From assembly GCA_039821605.1 (NCBI GenBank), contig JBCBNV010000006.1, positions 124,001-188,000 of the forward strand: a DNA stretch of 64,000 bases, given 5' to 3'. The notes below the pieces were generated by a model that did no database searches, was not told the origin of the DNA, and saw only the letters and a program-made list of their open reading frames with translations. Position numbers and translations under genes: made by a program. This DNA is from CALBPI01 sp039821605. GTDB lineage: Bacteria > Pseudomonadota > Gammaproteobacteria > Steroidobacterales > Woeseiaceae. Positions 54,417-62,884 of this stretch are shown here, in pieces. The stretch's first letter is position 1. The number at the start of each line of letters is the position of its first letter.

Positions 54417-55973
54417 TCAGCGCCGACCCTCGTCGCCCGCCCCCGTCAGATCAAGGTATCGACTGTAGTGCAAGTCGAGGAGGTTGTCGCGCCAGCCCGC
54501 AACGCGCGGCGCCACGGCGTGCTTGGAGACAAAGTGGTAGAGCGGGATCACGGGGACCCGGTCTGCCAGGATGGCCTCAGCCGCACGCAGCGCATCGGCG
54601 CGCCGCTCGGATGAGTCCGTGTAGCCGGCAGCATCCATGAGCGTGTCGAACCGTGCGTCCGAAAAACCCGCCCCATTGGCTGGGTGACCGCTGCGCAGGA
54701 TGTCCAGAAACTGCGCCGCGTCATCGAAGTCTGCGATCCAGCTTGCCCGCATGAGCCCCTCGAAGTCGCCTGCGCGGCGTTGCGCGAGCAGCACCCGAAA
54801 CTCGCGGTTCTCAAGCGTCACTTCAACGTTGGGCAACGCCTCGCGCCACATGGCCTGCAGCGCGGCCGCGACGACGCGGTTCTCGTCGGAGGTGGCGTAG
54901 GCCACCGTAACGGCCTGCTGCTGGTCGCCCGCGAGTGTCCGCGCCAGCGCCACGCGCGCAGCATGATCGGCCGCGGGATCGCGTTGTGCGAGCGGCGTGT
55001 AGGGCTCGGCGCCATTGGCGACACCCGGTGGCACGAGTCCGAAGGCCGGCAATTCACCGCGGCCGACAACGGACGCCGCCAGCGCCTCCCGGTCAACAGC
55101 CAGCGACAACGCGCGCCGCAAGCCGAGCGGCGGCGCTTCGCGCATGTTGAAAGCCAGAAAGACGGTGCCGAGATACGGTGCGACGCGCACGTCGCGGCGC
55201 TCACCCTCGGGCAAGCGAAACACCTCGCGCGGCACACGACTTGTGATGTCGAGCTCTCCCGCGCGAAATGCGCTGTACTCCGTGGCCTCCTGCTCGAATG
55301 CTCGGTAGGAGACCTGCGCGATGCCCACGCGTTCCGCGGCATGAAACGCCACGTTGCGCTCCAGCAGGATGCGGCCCGGGCCGCGCTCGGCCACCGCGTA
55401 AGCGCCGTTTCCAAACGGTGCCGTGGCACTGGCGTGGCGCGGGGCCAGCGCCGGGTGACCCAGCCGCTGCAGGAAATCCGCCTGCGGCCGCGTCAGCGTG
55501 ACGACGAAGGTGTGGCTATCCGGCGCAGCAATGCCCAGTGTTTCGGGTGCCGCGTCACCCGCAGCAACGGCTTCGGCGCCCAAGACCGGGCGCAGCAAAT
55601 CGGCGTAGAACGCAGCATTTTCGGGATCGGCGAGGTGCCGCCAGCCGTGCAGGAAGTCCGCAGCCGTCACGGGTGTCCCGTCCTGCCAGCGCGCATCGTC
55701 GCGCAGCGAGAAGGTGTAACGCGTGCCGTCTCCCGAGACGCGCCAGCTCTTGGCGACACCGGGCACCGAGGCACCCGCCGCATCACGGGTTAGCAGCCCC
55801 TCATAGACATCGCCGAGCACCTTGAGGGCCGCGACACTGCGCGCCTGCTGCGGGTCGAGCGTGGCGGGATCGGCGGACAGTCCGCGCCGCAGTTGCTCGG
55901 GCGCCTGCGTCGCATCCGTGCACGCCGCGACACTCGCCAGCACAACCGCAGCGAAAACAAGAAATCGGCGCAT
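54417..55973 (-). CDS. oligopeptide-type ABC substrate-binding lipoprotein
   Basis: 518 aa with a lipobox (VAAC, Cys18). It resembles OppA: LRRGLSADPATLDPQQARSV at the mature N terminus, then VYEGLLTRDAAG and WQDGTPVTAADFLHGWR. It captures ligand in the periplasm and delivers it to the permeases. It starts only 9 bp after the mnmG stop, so it is probably in the same transcript. Confidence 0.92.
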   Translation of the reverse strand: MRRFLVFAAVVLASVAACTDATQAPEQLRRGLSADPATLDPQQARSVAALKVLGDVYEGLLTRDAAGASVPGVAKSWRVSGDGTRYTFSLRDDARWQDGTPVTAADFLHGWRHLADPENAAFYADLLRPVLGAEAVAAGDAAPETLGIAAPDSHTFVVTLTRPQADFLQRLGHPALAPRHASATAPFGNGAYAVAERGPGRILLERNVAFHAAERVGIAQVSYRAFEQEATEYSAFRAGELDITSRVPREVFRLPEGERRDVRVAPYLGTVFLAFNMREAPPLGLRRALSLAVDREALAASVVGRGELPAFGLVPPGVANGAEPYTPLAQRDPAADHAARVALARTLAGDQQQAVTVAYATSDENRVVAAALQAMWREALPNVEVTLENREFRVLLAQRRAGDFEGLMRASWIADFDDAAQFLDILRSGHPANGAGFSDARFDTLMDAAGYTDSSERRADALRAAEAILADRVPVIPLYHFVSKHAVAPRVAGWRDNLLDLHYSRYLDLTGAGDEGRR

Positions 55974-55982
55974 CGCGTGAAG

Positions 55983-57881
55983 TCAGGCGCTCTGCTTCAG
56001 AGACCGCTTCTTCATATGAATCAGCAGCAGCGAGATGGCCGCCGGGGTGACACCGGCAATGCGGGAGGCCTGGCCGATCGTGGCGGGGCGCACGTCGGCG
56101 AGCTTCTGACGCGCTTCGTTGGAGAGCCCGTGCACGACCGCATAGTCGAGGTCTTCGGGCAGGCGCAGATCAGCCTGGCGACGCTGCTGGGCCACTTCAC
56201 GCTGCTGGCGTTCGACGTAGCCCTGGTACTTGACGTCGGTCTCGACCTGCAGCGCCACCTGCTCGGCGAATTCTGCGCAGGCCAGGTAGCCGTCTGCGGC
56301 TTCGGGTGCCGGCATGGGACCGACGATGTCGTGCGAGGTGAGCGCCTTATGGTCGAACTCGGGGCGGCGCAATACGTCGAGGGCCTTGGCGTCGCGCGCG
56401 ACGCCCTCGAGCTGTCCGGCGCGGATGTTGATACCGGCCAGCCGCGCGTGTTCGCGCGCCGCCTCGGCCTGGCGTGTCTCGAACACCCGCCAGCGCGTGT
56501 CGTCGACAAGCCCGAGCTCGCGGCCCACGGGCGTGAGGCGTCGGTCGGCGTTGTCTTCGCGCAGCAGCAGCCGATGCTCGGCGCGGCTTGTAAACATGCG
56601 GTAGGGCTCCTGTGCGCCCTGCGTCACGAGGTCGTCGACGAGTACGCCCAGGTAGGCTTCGTCGCGGCGCGGGTACCAGGGCTCGAGCGACTGTGCGGCA
56701 CGCGCCGCATTGAGGCCCGCGAGCAGGCCTTGTGCAGCGGCCTCTTCGTATCCCGTCGTACCGTTGATCTGGCCCGCGAAGAACAGGCCGGGCAGGTGAC
56801 GGGTCTGCAGCGTCGGCTCGAGATCGCGCGGATCGAAGTAGTCGTACTCGATGGCGTAGCCCGGCCGCGTGATGTGCGCGCGCTCAAAACCCGCAATGCT
56901 GCGCACGAGCTCAAGCTGCGCCTCCCAGGGCAGGCTGGTCGAAATGCCGTTGGGGTAGACCTCAAACGTCTCGAGACCCTCGGGCTCCACGAACACCTGG
57001 TGCGAGGCCTTGTCGGCAAACCGCACCACCTTGTCCTCGACCGAAGGGCAGTAGCGCGGGCCGACGCCCTCGATGTCGCCCGAGAACATCGGCGACTCGT
57101 GCAGGGCGCCGCGGATGATCTCGTGCGTGGCTTCGTTCGTGTAGGTGATGTGGCAGGGCACCTGCTGCGGATGCTGCGCACGGCGACCCAGGAACGAGAA
57201 CACGGGCGCGGGCGTGTCGCCGTGCTGCACCTGCATGACATCGTAGTCGAGCGTGCGACCATCGAGGCGGGGCGGGGTGCCCGTCTTCAATCGACCCACG
57301 CGGAAAGGCAGTTCACGCAAGCGTTCGGCGAGCAGATTGGACGGCGGATCGCCGGCGCGACCCCCGGCCGACGCGCTGCGCCCAACGTGGATCTTGCCGC
57401 CCAGGAACGTACCCACCGTGAGCACCACGGCTTCCGCTTCGAAGCGGTGCCCGAGGCCCGTCTCGACACCGCGCACGCGGCCGCCCTCGACCACGAGGTC
57501 GGTGATTGTCGCCTGAAACAGGGCGAGACCTTGCTGCGCCTCGACGCGGCGTCGAATCGCCTGGCGGTAGAGCACGCGATCGGCCTGCGCGCGCGTGGCA
57601 CGCACGGCCGGGCCCTTGCTGGCGTTGAGCGTACGGAACTGGATGCCGGCCTCATCGATGGCCTGCGCCATGACCCCACCCAGTGCGTCGACCTCGCGCG
57701 CGAGATGGCCTTTGCCAATCCCGCCGATCGCCGGGTTGCAGCTCATCTGCCCGATGGTCTCGATCGCCTGCGTCACGAGCAGCGTGCGCGCGCCCGCGCG
57801 CGCGGCCGCCAGGGCGGCCTCGGTGCCGGCGTGACCGCCGCCGATGACGATGACATCGAAGCGTTGCGTGGATGCGTGCAT
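55983..57881 (-). CDS. mnmG: tRNA uridine-5-carboxymethylaminomethyl modification enzyme MnmG (GidA)
   Basis: 632 aa. The FAD-binding motif is VIVIGGGHAGTEAALAAAR (residues about 10-28), then SCNPAIGGIGKGHLAREVDALGG and the late NGTTGYEEAAAQGL. With MnmE it makes the cmnm5U34 wobble modification in tRNA. ATG 57881. It is followed at 9 bp by the peptide importer, not by rsmG. Confidence 0.97.
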   Translation of the reverse strand: MHASTQRFDVIVIGGGHAGTEAALAAARAGARTLLVTQAIETIGQMSCNPAIGGIGKGHLAREVDALGGVMAQAIDEAGIQFRTLNASKGPAVRATRAQADRVLYRQAIRRRVEAQQGLALFQATITDLVVEGGRVRGVETGLGHRFEAEAVVLTVGTFLGGKIHVGRSASAGGRAGDPPSNLLAERLRELPFRVGRLKTGTPPRLDGRTLDYDVMQVQHGDTPAPVFSFLGRRAQHPQQVPCHITYTNEATHEIIRGALHESPMFSGDIEGVGPRYCPSVEDKVVRFADKASHQVFVEPEGLETFEVYPNGISTSLPWEAQLELVRSIAGFERAHITRPGYAIEYDYFDPRDLEPTLQTRHLPGLFFAGQINGTTGYEEAAAQGLLAGLNAARAAQSLEPWYPRRDEAYLGVLVDDLVTQGAQEPYRMFTSRAEHRLLLREDNADRRLTPVGRELGLVDDTRWRVFETRQAEAAREHARLAGINIRAGQLEGVARDAKALDVLRRPEFDHKALTSHDIVGPMPAPEAADGYLACAEFAEQVALQVETDVKYQGYVERQQREVAQQRRQADLRLPEDLDYAVVHGLSNEARQKLADVRPATIGQASRIAGVTPAAISLLLIHMKKRSLKQSA

Positions 57882-58232
57882 GTTTTTGCGCTGGCGTCGT
57901 TGCAGTGACGCGCTGAGATCTGGCCGGCAAGTCTAACTGCCCGGCCCCGCAACCAAAAGTGCGCAACGCACCGGGTGTCGAGCCGGGCGTGCGGCGCGCG
58001 ACGTCGCCTGCGGTTGCCCGCGGTCGTCATCGGCGTGCGAGCGCCGTGTTCGGGGCGCCCCCACCTGGGATCGATCCAAGAATCAATCGCTTAGCGCTAG
58101 CAGGTGGCAGCACGTCGGCTCCGGGCGGACCCGGGCCGAACCGGGGTCGATCGCCGCAGATCACTGTTTGCCCACTGTTTTTTGTGCATACTTCGGCGCG
58201 ACTTCAACGCTGGCCTGACGCGAGAGCCAAAC
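57882..58232. other. divergent intergenic region mnmG / hydrolase
   Basis: 351 bp with no supported ORF. The hydrolase side has a promoter-like element; the mnmG side is very GC-rich with several short inverted repeats. No tRNA or small RNA was recognised. Confidence 0.5.
58165..58192 (+). promoter_or_regulatory. candidate promoter of the secreted hydrolase gene
   Basis: TGTTTG (58165-58170), 16-bp spacer and CATACT (58187-58192), with TGTG directly before the -10, resembling an extended -10. The ATG is 40 bp downstream. Confidence 0.4.
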
Positions 58233-59717
58233 ATGCGAATGCCGAATTCCCTCAAGACCCTGCTGGCCGCGGCCGCCGCCACCCTGGCGCTGCCCGTCCA
58301 AGCCCAGGATCCGGCCCAGACCCTCGATCTCGAGCCTTGCCGCATTGATGCCGGGCCGGGCTTCGATACGGCCAAGGCGCTCTGCGCGAGCTTGGCGCGC
58401 CCCGAGAACCCCGAAGCCCCGGATGGCCGGAGCATTGAACTGGCCATCGCCGTGATCCCGGCGCTCAACGTCGAGGCGCTGCCCGACCCGCTCGTGCTGC
58501 TGGCGGGCGGACCGGGTCAGTCGGCCATTGATTCCTACCTGCAGGTTGGTGGCGCCTTCGAGAACATCCGGCGCGACCGCCCGATCCTGCTCGTAGACCA
58601 GCGCGGCACGGGGCGCTCCAACAAGCTCGACTGCCCGCAGCCGAGCGACCCGATGGCCGACATGTGGGGCGGCGACGTCGAAGCCATCCGCGCGTTCTCG
58701 CAGACCTGCATCGATGCGCTCGATGCCGACCTGCGCTTCTACACGACCAGCGTCGCCATCGACGATCTCGACGCCGTGCGTGCCGCGCTCGGCTACGAAC
58801 AGCTCAACCTCTGGGGCGGCTCCTACGGCTCTCGCGTGGCACTGGCCTACATGCGCCGCTACCCGCAGCACACGCGCAGCGCGATCATCGACGGGGTCGT
58901 CCCCGGCGATGAGCTGCTGGGCCCGGCCCTGGCCACGGACGCTCAGGACAGCCTGGACAAGCTCTTCAACCGTTGCACCGAGTCCGAGTCCTGCAGCGCC
59001 GCGTTCCCGAACCTGCCCGCCGATTTCGATGGCTTGCGTGCCGCGTTGGCCGAGTCGCCCGTGACACTGACCGTGGCGCACCCACAGACGGGCGCCATGC
59101 GCGAGCAGACCATCAACGACAGCATGCTGGCCGCCGTGGTGCGCATGTCGAGCTACTCACCCGCAACGCGGGCGCTCATGCCGCTCATGATCAGTGAAGC
59201 GGCGCAGGGCCGTTTCGACATGCTCGCGAGCCAGGCCTCGCTCATCGAGACCCAGTTCGACGGCCTGCTGGCGCTGGGCATGCACAACAGCGTCGTCTGC
59301 AGCGAAGACGCGCCACTCTACGCCGATGCCAATTTCGACCGCGAAGCGCTCGCGAAGACCTACCTGGGCGAGGTCCAGATCGATGGGCTCAACGCCATGT
59401 GCGACGGCTGGCCGCGCGGCCCCGTCGACCCCGACAACGGCAAAGCCATCGTGAGCGACGTGCCCACGCTGGTCCTCTCGGGCGAATTCGACCCTGTGAC
59501 GCCGCCCGAGAACGGTGACAAGGCCGCGAAGACGCTGTCGGTCTCTCGCCACATCGTTGCCCCGGGACAAGGTCACATCGTAAGCGCCACGGGCTGCGTG
59601 CCGCGGCTGCTCGGCGAGTTTGTGAATTCGCTCGATCCCGAAGCGCTCGACCCCGCCTGCGTCGACCGCCTGGGCCCAACCCCATTTTTTGTCAGCACCA
59701 TCGGCCCGACGCCCTGA
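58233..59717 (+). CDS. secreted alpha/beta hydrolase, tripeptidyl-aminopeptidase-like
   Basis: 494 aa with a signal peptide (PVQAQDP, cleavage about residue 25). Proline-iminopeptidase/TAP-like serine hydrolase: LLAGGPGQSA oxyanion region, nucleophile NLWGGSYGSRVAL (Ser about 198), Asp in LSGEFDPVTPP and His in PGQGHIVSATGC. Probably a periplasmic or secreted aminopeptidase. ATG 58233. Possibly co-expressed with the ABC exporter pair 7 bp downstream. Confidence 0.9.
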   Translation: MRMPNSLKTLLAAAAATLALPVQAQDPAQTLDLEPCRIDAGPGFDTAKALCASLARPENPEAPDGRSIELAIAVIPALNVEALPDPLVLLAGGPGQSAIDSYLQVGGAFENIRRDRPILLVDQRGTGRSNKLDCPQPSDPMADMWGGDVEAIRAFSQTCIDALDADLRFYTTSVAIDDLDAVRAALGYEQLNLWGGSYGSRVALAYMRRYPQHTRSAIIDGVVPGDELLGPALATDAQDSLDKLFNRCTESESCSAAFPNLPADFDGLRAALAESPVTLTVAHPQTGAMREQTINDSMLAAVVRMSSYSPATRALMPLMISEAAQGRFDMLASQASLIETQFDGLLALGMHNSVVCSEDAPLYADANFDREALAKTYLGEVQIDGLNAMCDGWPRGPVDPDNGKAIVSDVPTLVLSGEFDPVTPPENGDKAAKTLSVSRHIVAPGQGHIVSATGCVPRLLGEFVNSLDPEALDPACVDRLGPTPFFVSTIGPTP

Positions 59718-59724
59718 GCACGAC

Positions 59725-60456
59725 ATGATCGAAGTACGCAACATTGCCAAGTCGTTTGGCAAAGTGAAGGCCGTCTCTGACGTGAGTTTCAGCGCGCCCG
59801 ATGGTCGCATCACGGGCCTGCTCGGCCCCAACGGCGCGGGCAAGTCGACGACACTGCGTGTGCTCTACACGGCGATCCAGCCAGACCAGGGCAGCGCCAG
59901 TGTTGACGGCATCGATGTCAGCCGCGATCCGCTCGAGGTGCGCCGTCGGCTGGGCGCACTGCCGCACGGCGCCGGCCTCTACAACCAGCTCACGGCGCGC
60001 GAGAACATCGCTTACTTCGCGGCCATGCACGGTGTCGAAAAATCGGAGCGCGGCGATCGTGTGCAGCGCATGATCGACCTGCTGGAGATCCATGACTTTG
60101 CCGACCGCCGCACCAAGGGCTTCTCGCAGGGCCAGAAGATCAAGGTCGCGCTCGCGCGCGCGCTCGTGCACGGCCCCAGGAATGTGATCCTGGATGAGCC
60201 CACCAACGGGCTCGACGTGATGGCCACGCGCAGCCTGCGCCACATCATCCGCAAGCTGCGTGAAGACGGCTGCTGCGTGCTGTTCTCCTCGCACGTCATG
60301 CAGGAAGTCGCCGCACTCTGCGACGAGATCGTGATCGTCGCCAACGGCCGCGTCTCCATGGCTGGCACCACGGATGCGATTCGGCAGAAGACCGGCTGCG
60401 ACGATCTCGAGGACGCGTTCGTGCGCGCCATCGGTCGCACGGAGGCCGCCGCATGA
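59725..60456 (+). CDS. ABC transporter ATPase (NatA-like)
   Basis: 243 aa ATPase: Walker A GLLGPNGAGKSTTLRVLY, signature FSQGQKIKVALARAL (SQGQK rather than SGGQ), Walker B VILDEPTNGLDVMATR and H-loop SSHVMQE. It resembles NatA and other ABC-2 exporter ATPases. ATG 59725 is 7 bp after the hydrolase stop. The partner permease starts in an ATGA overlap. Confidence 0.92.
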   Translation: MIEVRNIAKSFGKVKAVSDVSFSAPDGRITGLLGPNGAGKSTTLRVLYTAIQPDQGSASVDGIDVSRDPLEVRRRLGALPHGAGLYNQLTARENIAYFAAMHGVEKSERGDRVQRMIDLLEIHDFADRRTKGFSQGQKIKVALARALVHGPRNVILDEPTNGLDVMATRSLRHIIRKLREDGCCVLFSSHVMQEVAALCDEIVIVANGRVSMAGTTDAIRQKTGCDDLEDAFVRAIGRTEAAA

Positions 60457-61631
60457 GCCGCTTCCTGACCATCGTCCTCAAAGAGATCAAGGACAACTTC
60501 CGCGACCGCCGGACGATGCTTTCCGCGCTCGTATTTGGCCCCTTGTTTGGTCCCGTCATTTTCGCGGGTGTGATCTCGCTGACGCTGAACCAGGCAACGG
60601 GCAAGGCGCAAAAGCCGCTGCCGCTCGCCGTCGTGGGCGCCGAGCACGCGCCCAGCCTCGTGACCTACCTGGGGCAACAGGATACGGACCTCGAACTCCT
60701 CGACGTCGACGCCGACACGGCCATCGGCCTCGTGCGCGACGGTGAGAAAGAAATGGTGCTGCTCATCGACGACAGCTACGGCGAGAGCTGGAATGCCGCC
60801 ACCCCGGCACGCGTGAGCCTCGTGCTCGACGGCTCGGACCAGAGCACCTCGCGCCAGGCGCGCCGTGCACGCGGCTACATCAACGGTTGGTCGCGGCAGG
60901 TGGGCGCCATGCGGCTCGTTGCGCGCGGCATCGATCCGAATGTGGCGCGCGCGATCAATATCGACGAAATCGACACCTCGACCCCGAGTGGTCGCGCGGG
61001 CCTCGTCCTCGGTGTGCTGTCGTACTTCCTGTTGTTCTCGATGCTCGCTGGCGGGATGTACCTGGCCATCGACACGACGGCCGGCGAGCGCGAACGCGGC
61101 TCCCTCGAACCGCTGTTGACACTTCCAGTCACCCGAACGGCGCTGCTGCTCGGCAAACTCGCAGCGACCTGTTTCTTCATGTCGCTGTCGCTGGCGATAG
61201 CGCTCGTGGCGCTTGCCGCGGCGCTGGGATACGTGCCGCTCCAGCGGCTCGGCATGAGCGTCGAGTTCGGCCCCGCGCAGGTGGTCACGGCGTTCCTGTT
61301 CATGGTGCCCTTCACGCTTATTGGTGCGTCGCTCATGACCGTCGTCGCGTCGTTCACGAAGAGCTTCAAGGAAGCGCAGAGCTACGTGACCTTCGCGATG
61401 CTCGCGCCCACGCTGCCGATCATGGTCGCGGCGGTCATGAACCTGAAGTCGACGGCGGCCTGGATGGCCGTTCCCAGCATGTCGCAGCACCTGCTCATGC
61501 TCGACCTCATCAAGGGTGAGCCGCTGAACCTGACCTACGTGGCGATCTCCGTTGGCTCGACACTGGGCCTCGGGGTGCTGTTTGCGGCCATAGCCGTGAT
61601 GTTCTACCGCCGCGAAAAGCTGCTTATGTGA
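60453..61631 (+). CDS. ABC-2 type permease (NatB-like)
   Basis: 392 aa: one N-terminal helix (about 20-40), a large periplasmic loop, then about five helices from residue 185 on, with TTAGERERGSLEPLLTLPVTRTALLLGKLAAT, the typical ABC-2 motif. Works with the preceding ATPase in export (NatAB-type Na+ or lipid/drug export). Four-nt overlap with it. Confidence 0.9.
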   Translation: MSRFLTIVLKEIKDNFRDRRTMLSALVFGPLFGPVIFAGVISLTLNQATGKAQKPLPLAVVGAEHAPSLVTYLGQQDTDLELLDVDADTAIGLVRDGEKEMVLLIDDSYGESWNAATPARVSLVLDGSDQSTSRQARRARGYINGWSRQVGAMRLVARGIDPNVARAINIDEIDTSTPSGRAGLVLGVLSYFLLFSMLAGGMYLAIDTTAGERERGSLEPLLTLPVTRTALLLGKLAATCFFMSLSLAIALVALAAALGYVPLQRLGMSVEFGPAQVVTAFLFMVPFTLIGASLMTVVASFTKSFKEAQSYVTFAMLAPTLPIMVAAVMNLKSTAAWMAVPSMSQHLLMLDLIKGEPLNLTYVAISVGSTLGLGVLFAAIAVMFYRREKLLM

Positions 61632-61698
61632 CGGGATAGCGCCCGGTTTCGTGACAGTACCCGCAGAATTGGTGCTGTTGCGGAGCTAACCTGTCAGG

Positions 61699-62874
61699 AT
61701 GTCTAAGCCGAGTCTAGATCCGGTGGCCCGGCAGCGCCTGCGCATGCAGCGCTTCCTGATGTCCGTCACGCTGTACGCCCTCTGGGGCATCGTGACCGGT
61801 TCGGCCTGGCTGCTCGACCTCATCGGCACCCCGTCCTGGGTGCTCATGAGCATGGGCCTGGGCGTCATCGTGTCGATCATCGGCTTCTGGGTCGCCTTCG
61901 CCACAGACTTCAACCAGCGCTTCAAGGACCCATCGCTGACGCTGGCGCAGTGCGGCGTGGGACTGAGCTGGCTCATGCTGCTCATGTACGTCGTGCCCGA
62001 GTGGCGCGACCTGCTGCTAGCCGTCTTCCTCATCGTGCTCATGTTCGGCACGTTCCAGCTTCGCCCGCGGCAGTTCGCCGCGCTCGCGTTTGCGGCCTTC
62101 GTCGGTTACGTCTCCATGAGCGGTATCGATCTCGCCGCGGGCAACGAATCGCTGTCGCAGGTTGTATTCCGCAGTGTCGTGGTCGGAAGCCTCATGATCT
62201 GGTGCGCCTACTTCGGCATCCACGTGAGCGGACTCCGCGACGCGCTTTACACGCGCAATGAACAGCTCGAGACCATGGTGCGCGAGGTGTCGCATCTCGC
62301 CGAGCGCGACGACCTGACGCAGGCCTACAATCGACGCGCCATCATCGAGACGCTGGGGCGGCTGCGTGAGGGGGCGTTGCGCTACGGCGAGCCGTTCAGC
62401 ATCGTCATCGTCGACCTCGACTACTTCAAGCAGGTCAACGACCGCTTTGGCCACATGGTCGGTGACCGCGTGCTGGCCGATTTCTCGAATCGCATCCGCG
62501 CCGAGCTCAGGCTGCTCGACGAGATCGAGCCCGTCGTCGATGACCGGCGTCTCGGGCGCTACGGTGGTGAAGAGTTCATCCTCATTCTGCCGCGCACGCG
62601 ACTGGCGGGGGCGCAACAGTGCGCTGAACGCGTGCGAGGCGTCACGGCCGGGCATGGCTTCGGCAGTGGCATCTCGATCACGGTCTCGGCGGGCGTTGCC
62701 GAGTTTTCGGGGGCCGAGCCCATCGACACGCTACTGCGCCGCGCCGACATGGCGCTGTACTCGGCCAAGGCCGAGGGTCGAAACTGCGTGCGATCGATCT
62801 CGGCCGACGGACGTGCCACGCCCGATCGCGGCAGCGATGTCGTCAACCTGTCTGACTACAAGACCGACCGCTGA
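61699..62874 (+). CDS. membrane diguanylate cyclase (GGDEF)
   Basis: 391 aa. About six helices in residues 20-175, then a short coiled linker, then a GGDEF domain with RDDLTQAYNRRAI, DLDYFKQVNDRFGH and the catalytic signature YGGEEF (289-293). The usual inhibitory I-site RxxD five residues before is absent, so product feedback may be weak. It makes c-di-GMP from GTP. Start ATG 61699. Confidence 0.9.
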   Translation: MSKPSLDPVARQRLRMQRFLMSVTLYALWGIVTGSAWLLDLIGTPSWVLMSMGLGVIVSIIGFWVAFATDFNQRFKDPSLTLAQCGVGLSWLMLLMYVVPEWRDLLLAVFLIVLMFGTFQLRPRQFAALAFAAFVGYVSMSGIDLAAGNESLSQVVFRSVVVGSLMIWCAYFGIHVSGLRDALYTRNEQLETMVREVSHLAERDDLTQAYNRRAIIETLGRLREGALRYGEPFSIVIVDLDYFKQVNDRFGHMVGDRVLADFSNRIRAELRLLDEIEPVVDDRRLGRYGGEEFILILPRTRLAGAQQCAERVRGVTAGHGFGSGISITVSAGVAEFSGAEPIDTLLRRADMALYSAKAEGRNCVRSISADGRATPDRGSDVVNLSDYKTDR

Positions 62875-62884
62875 TCCGTCGGCG

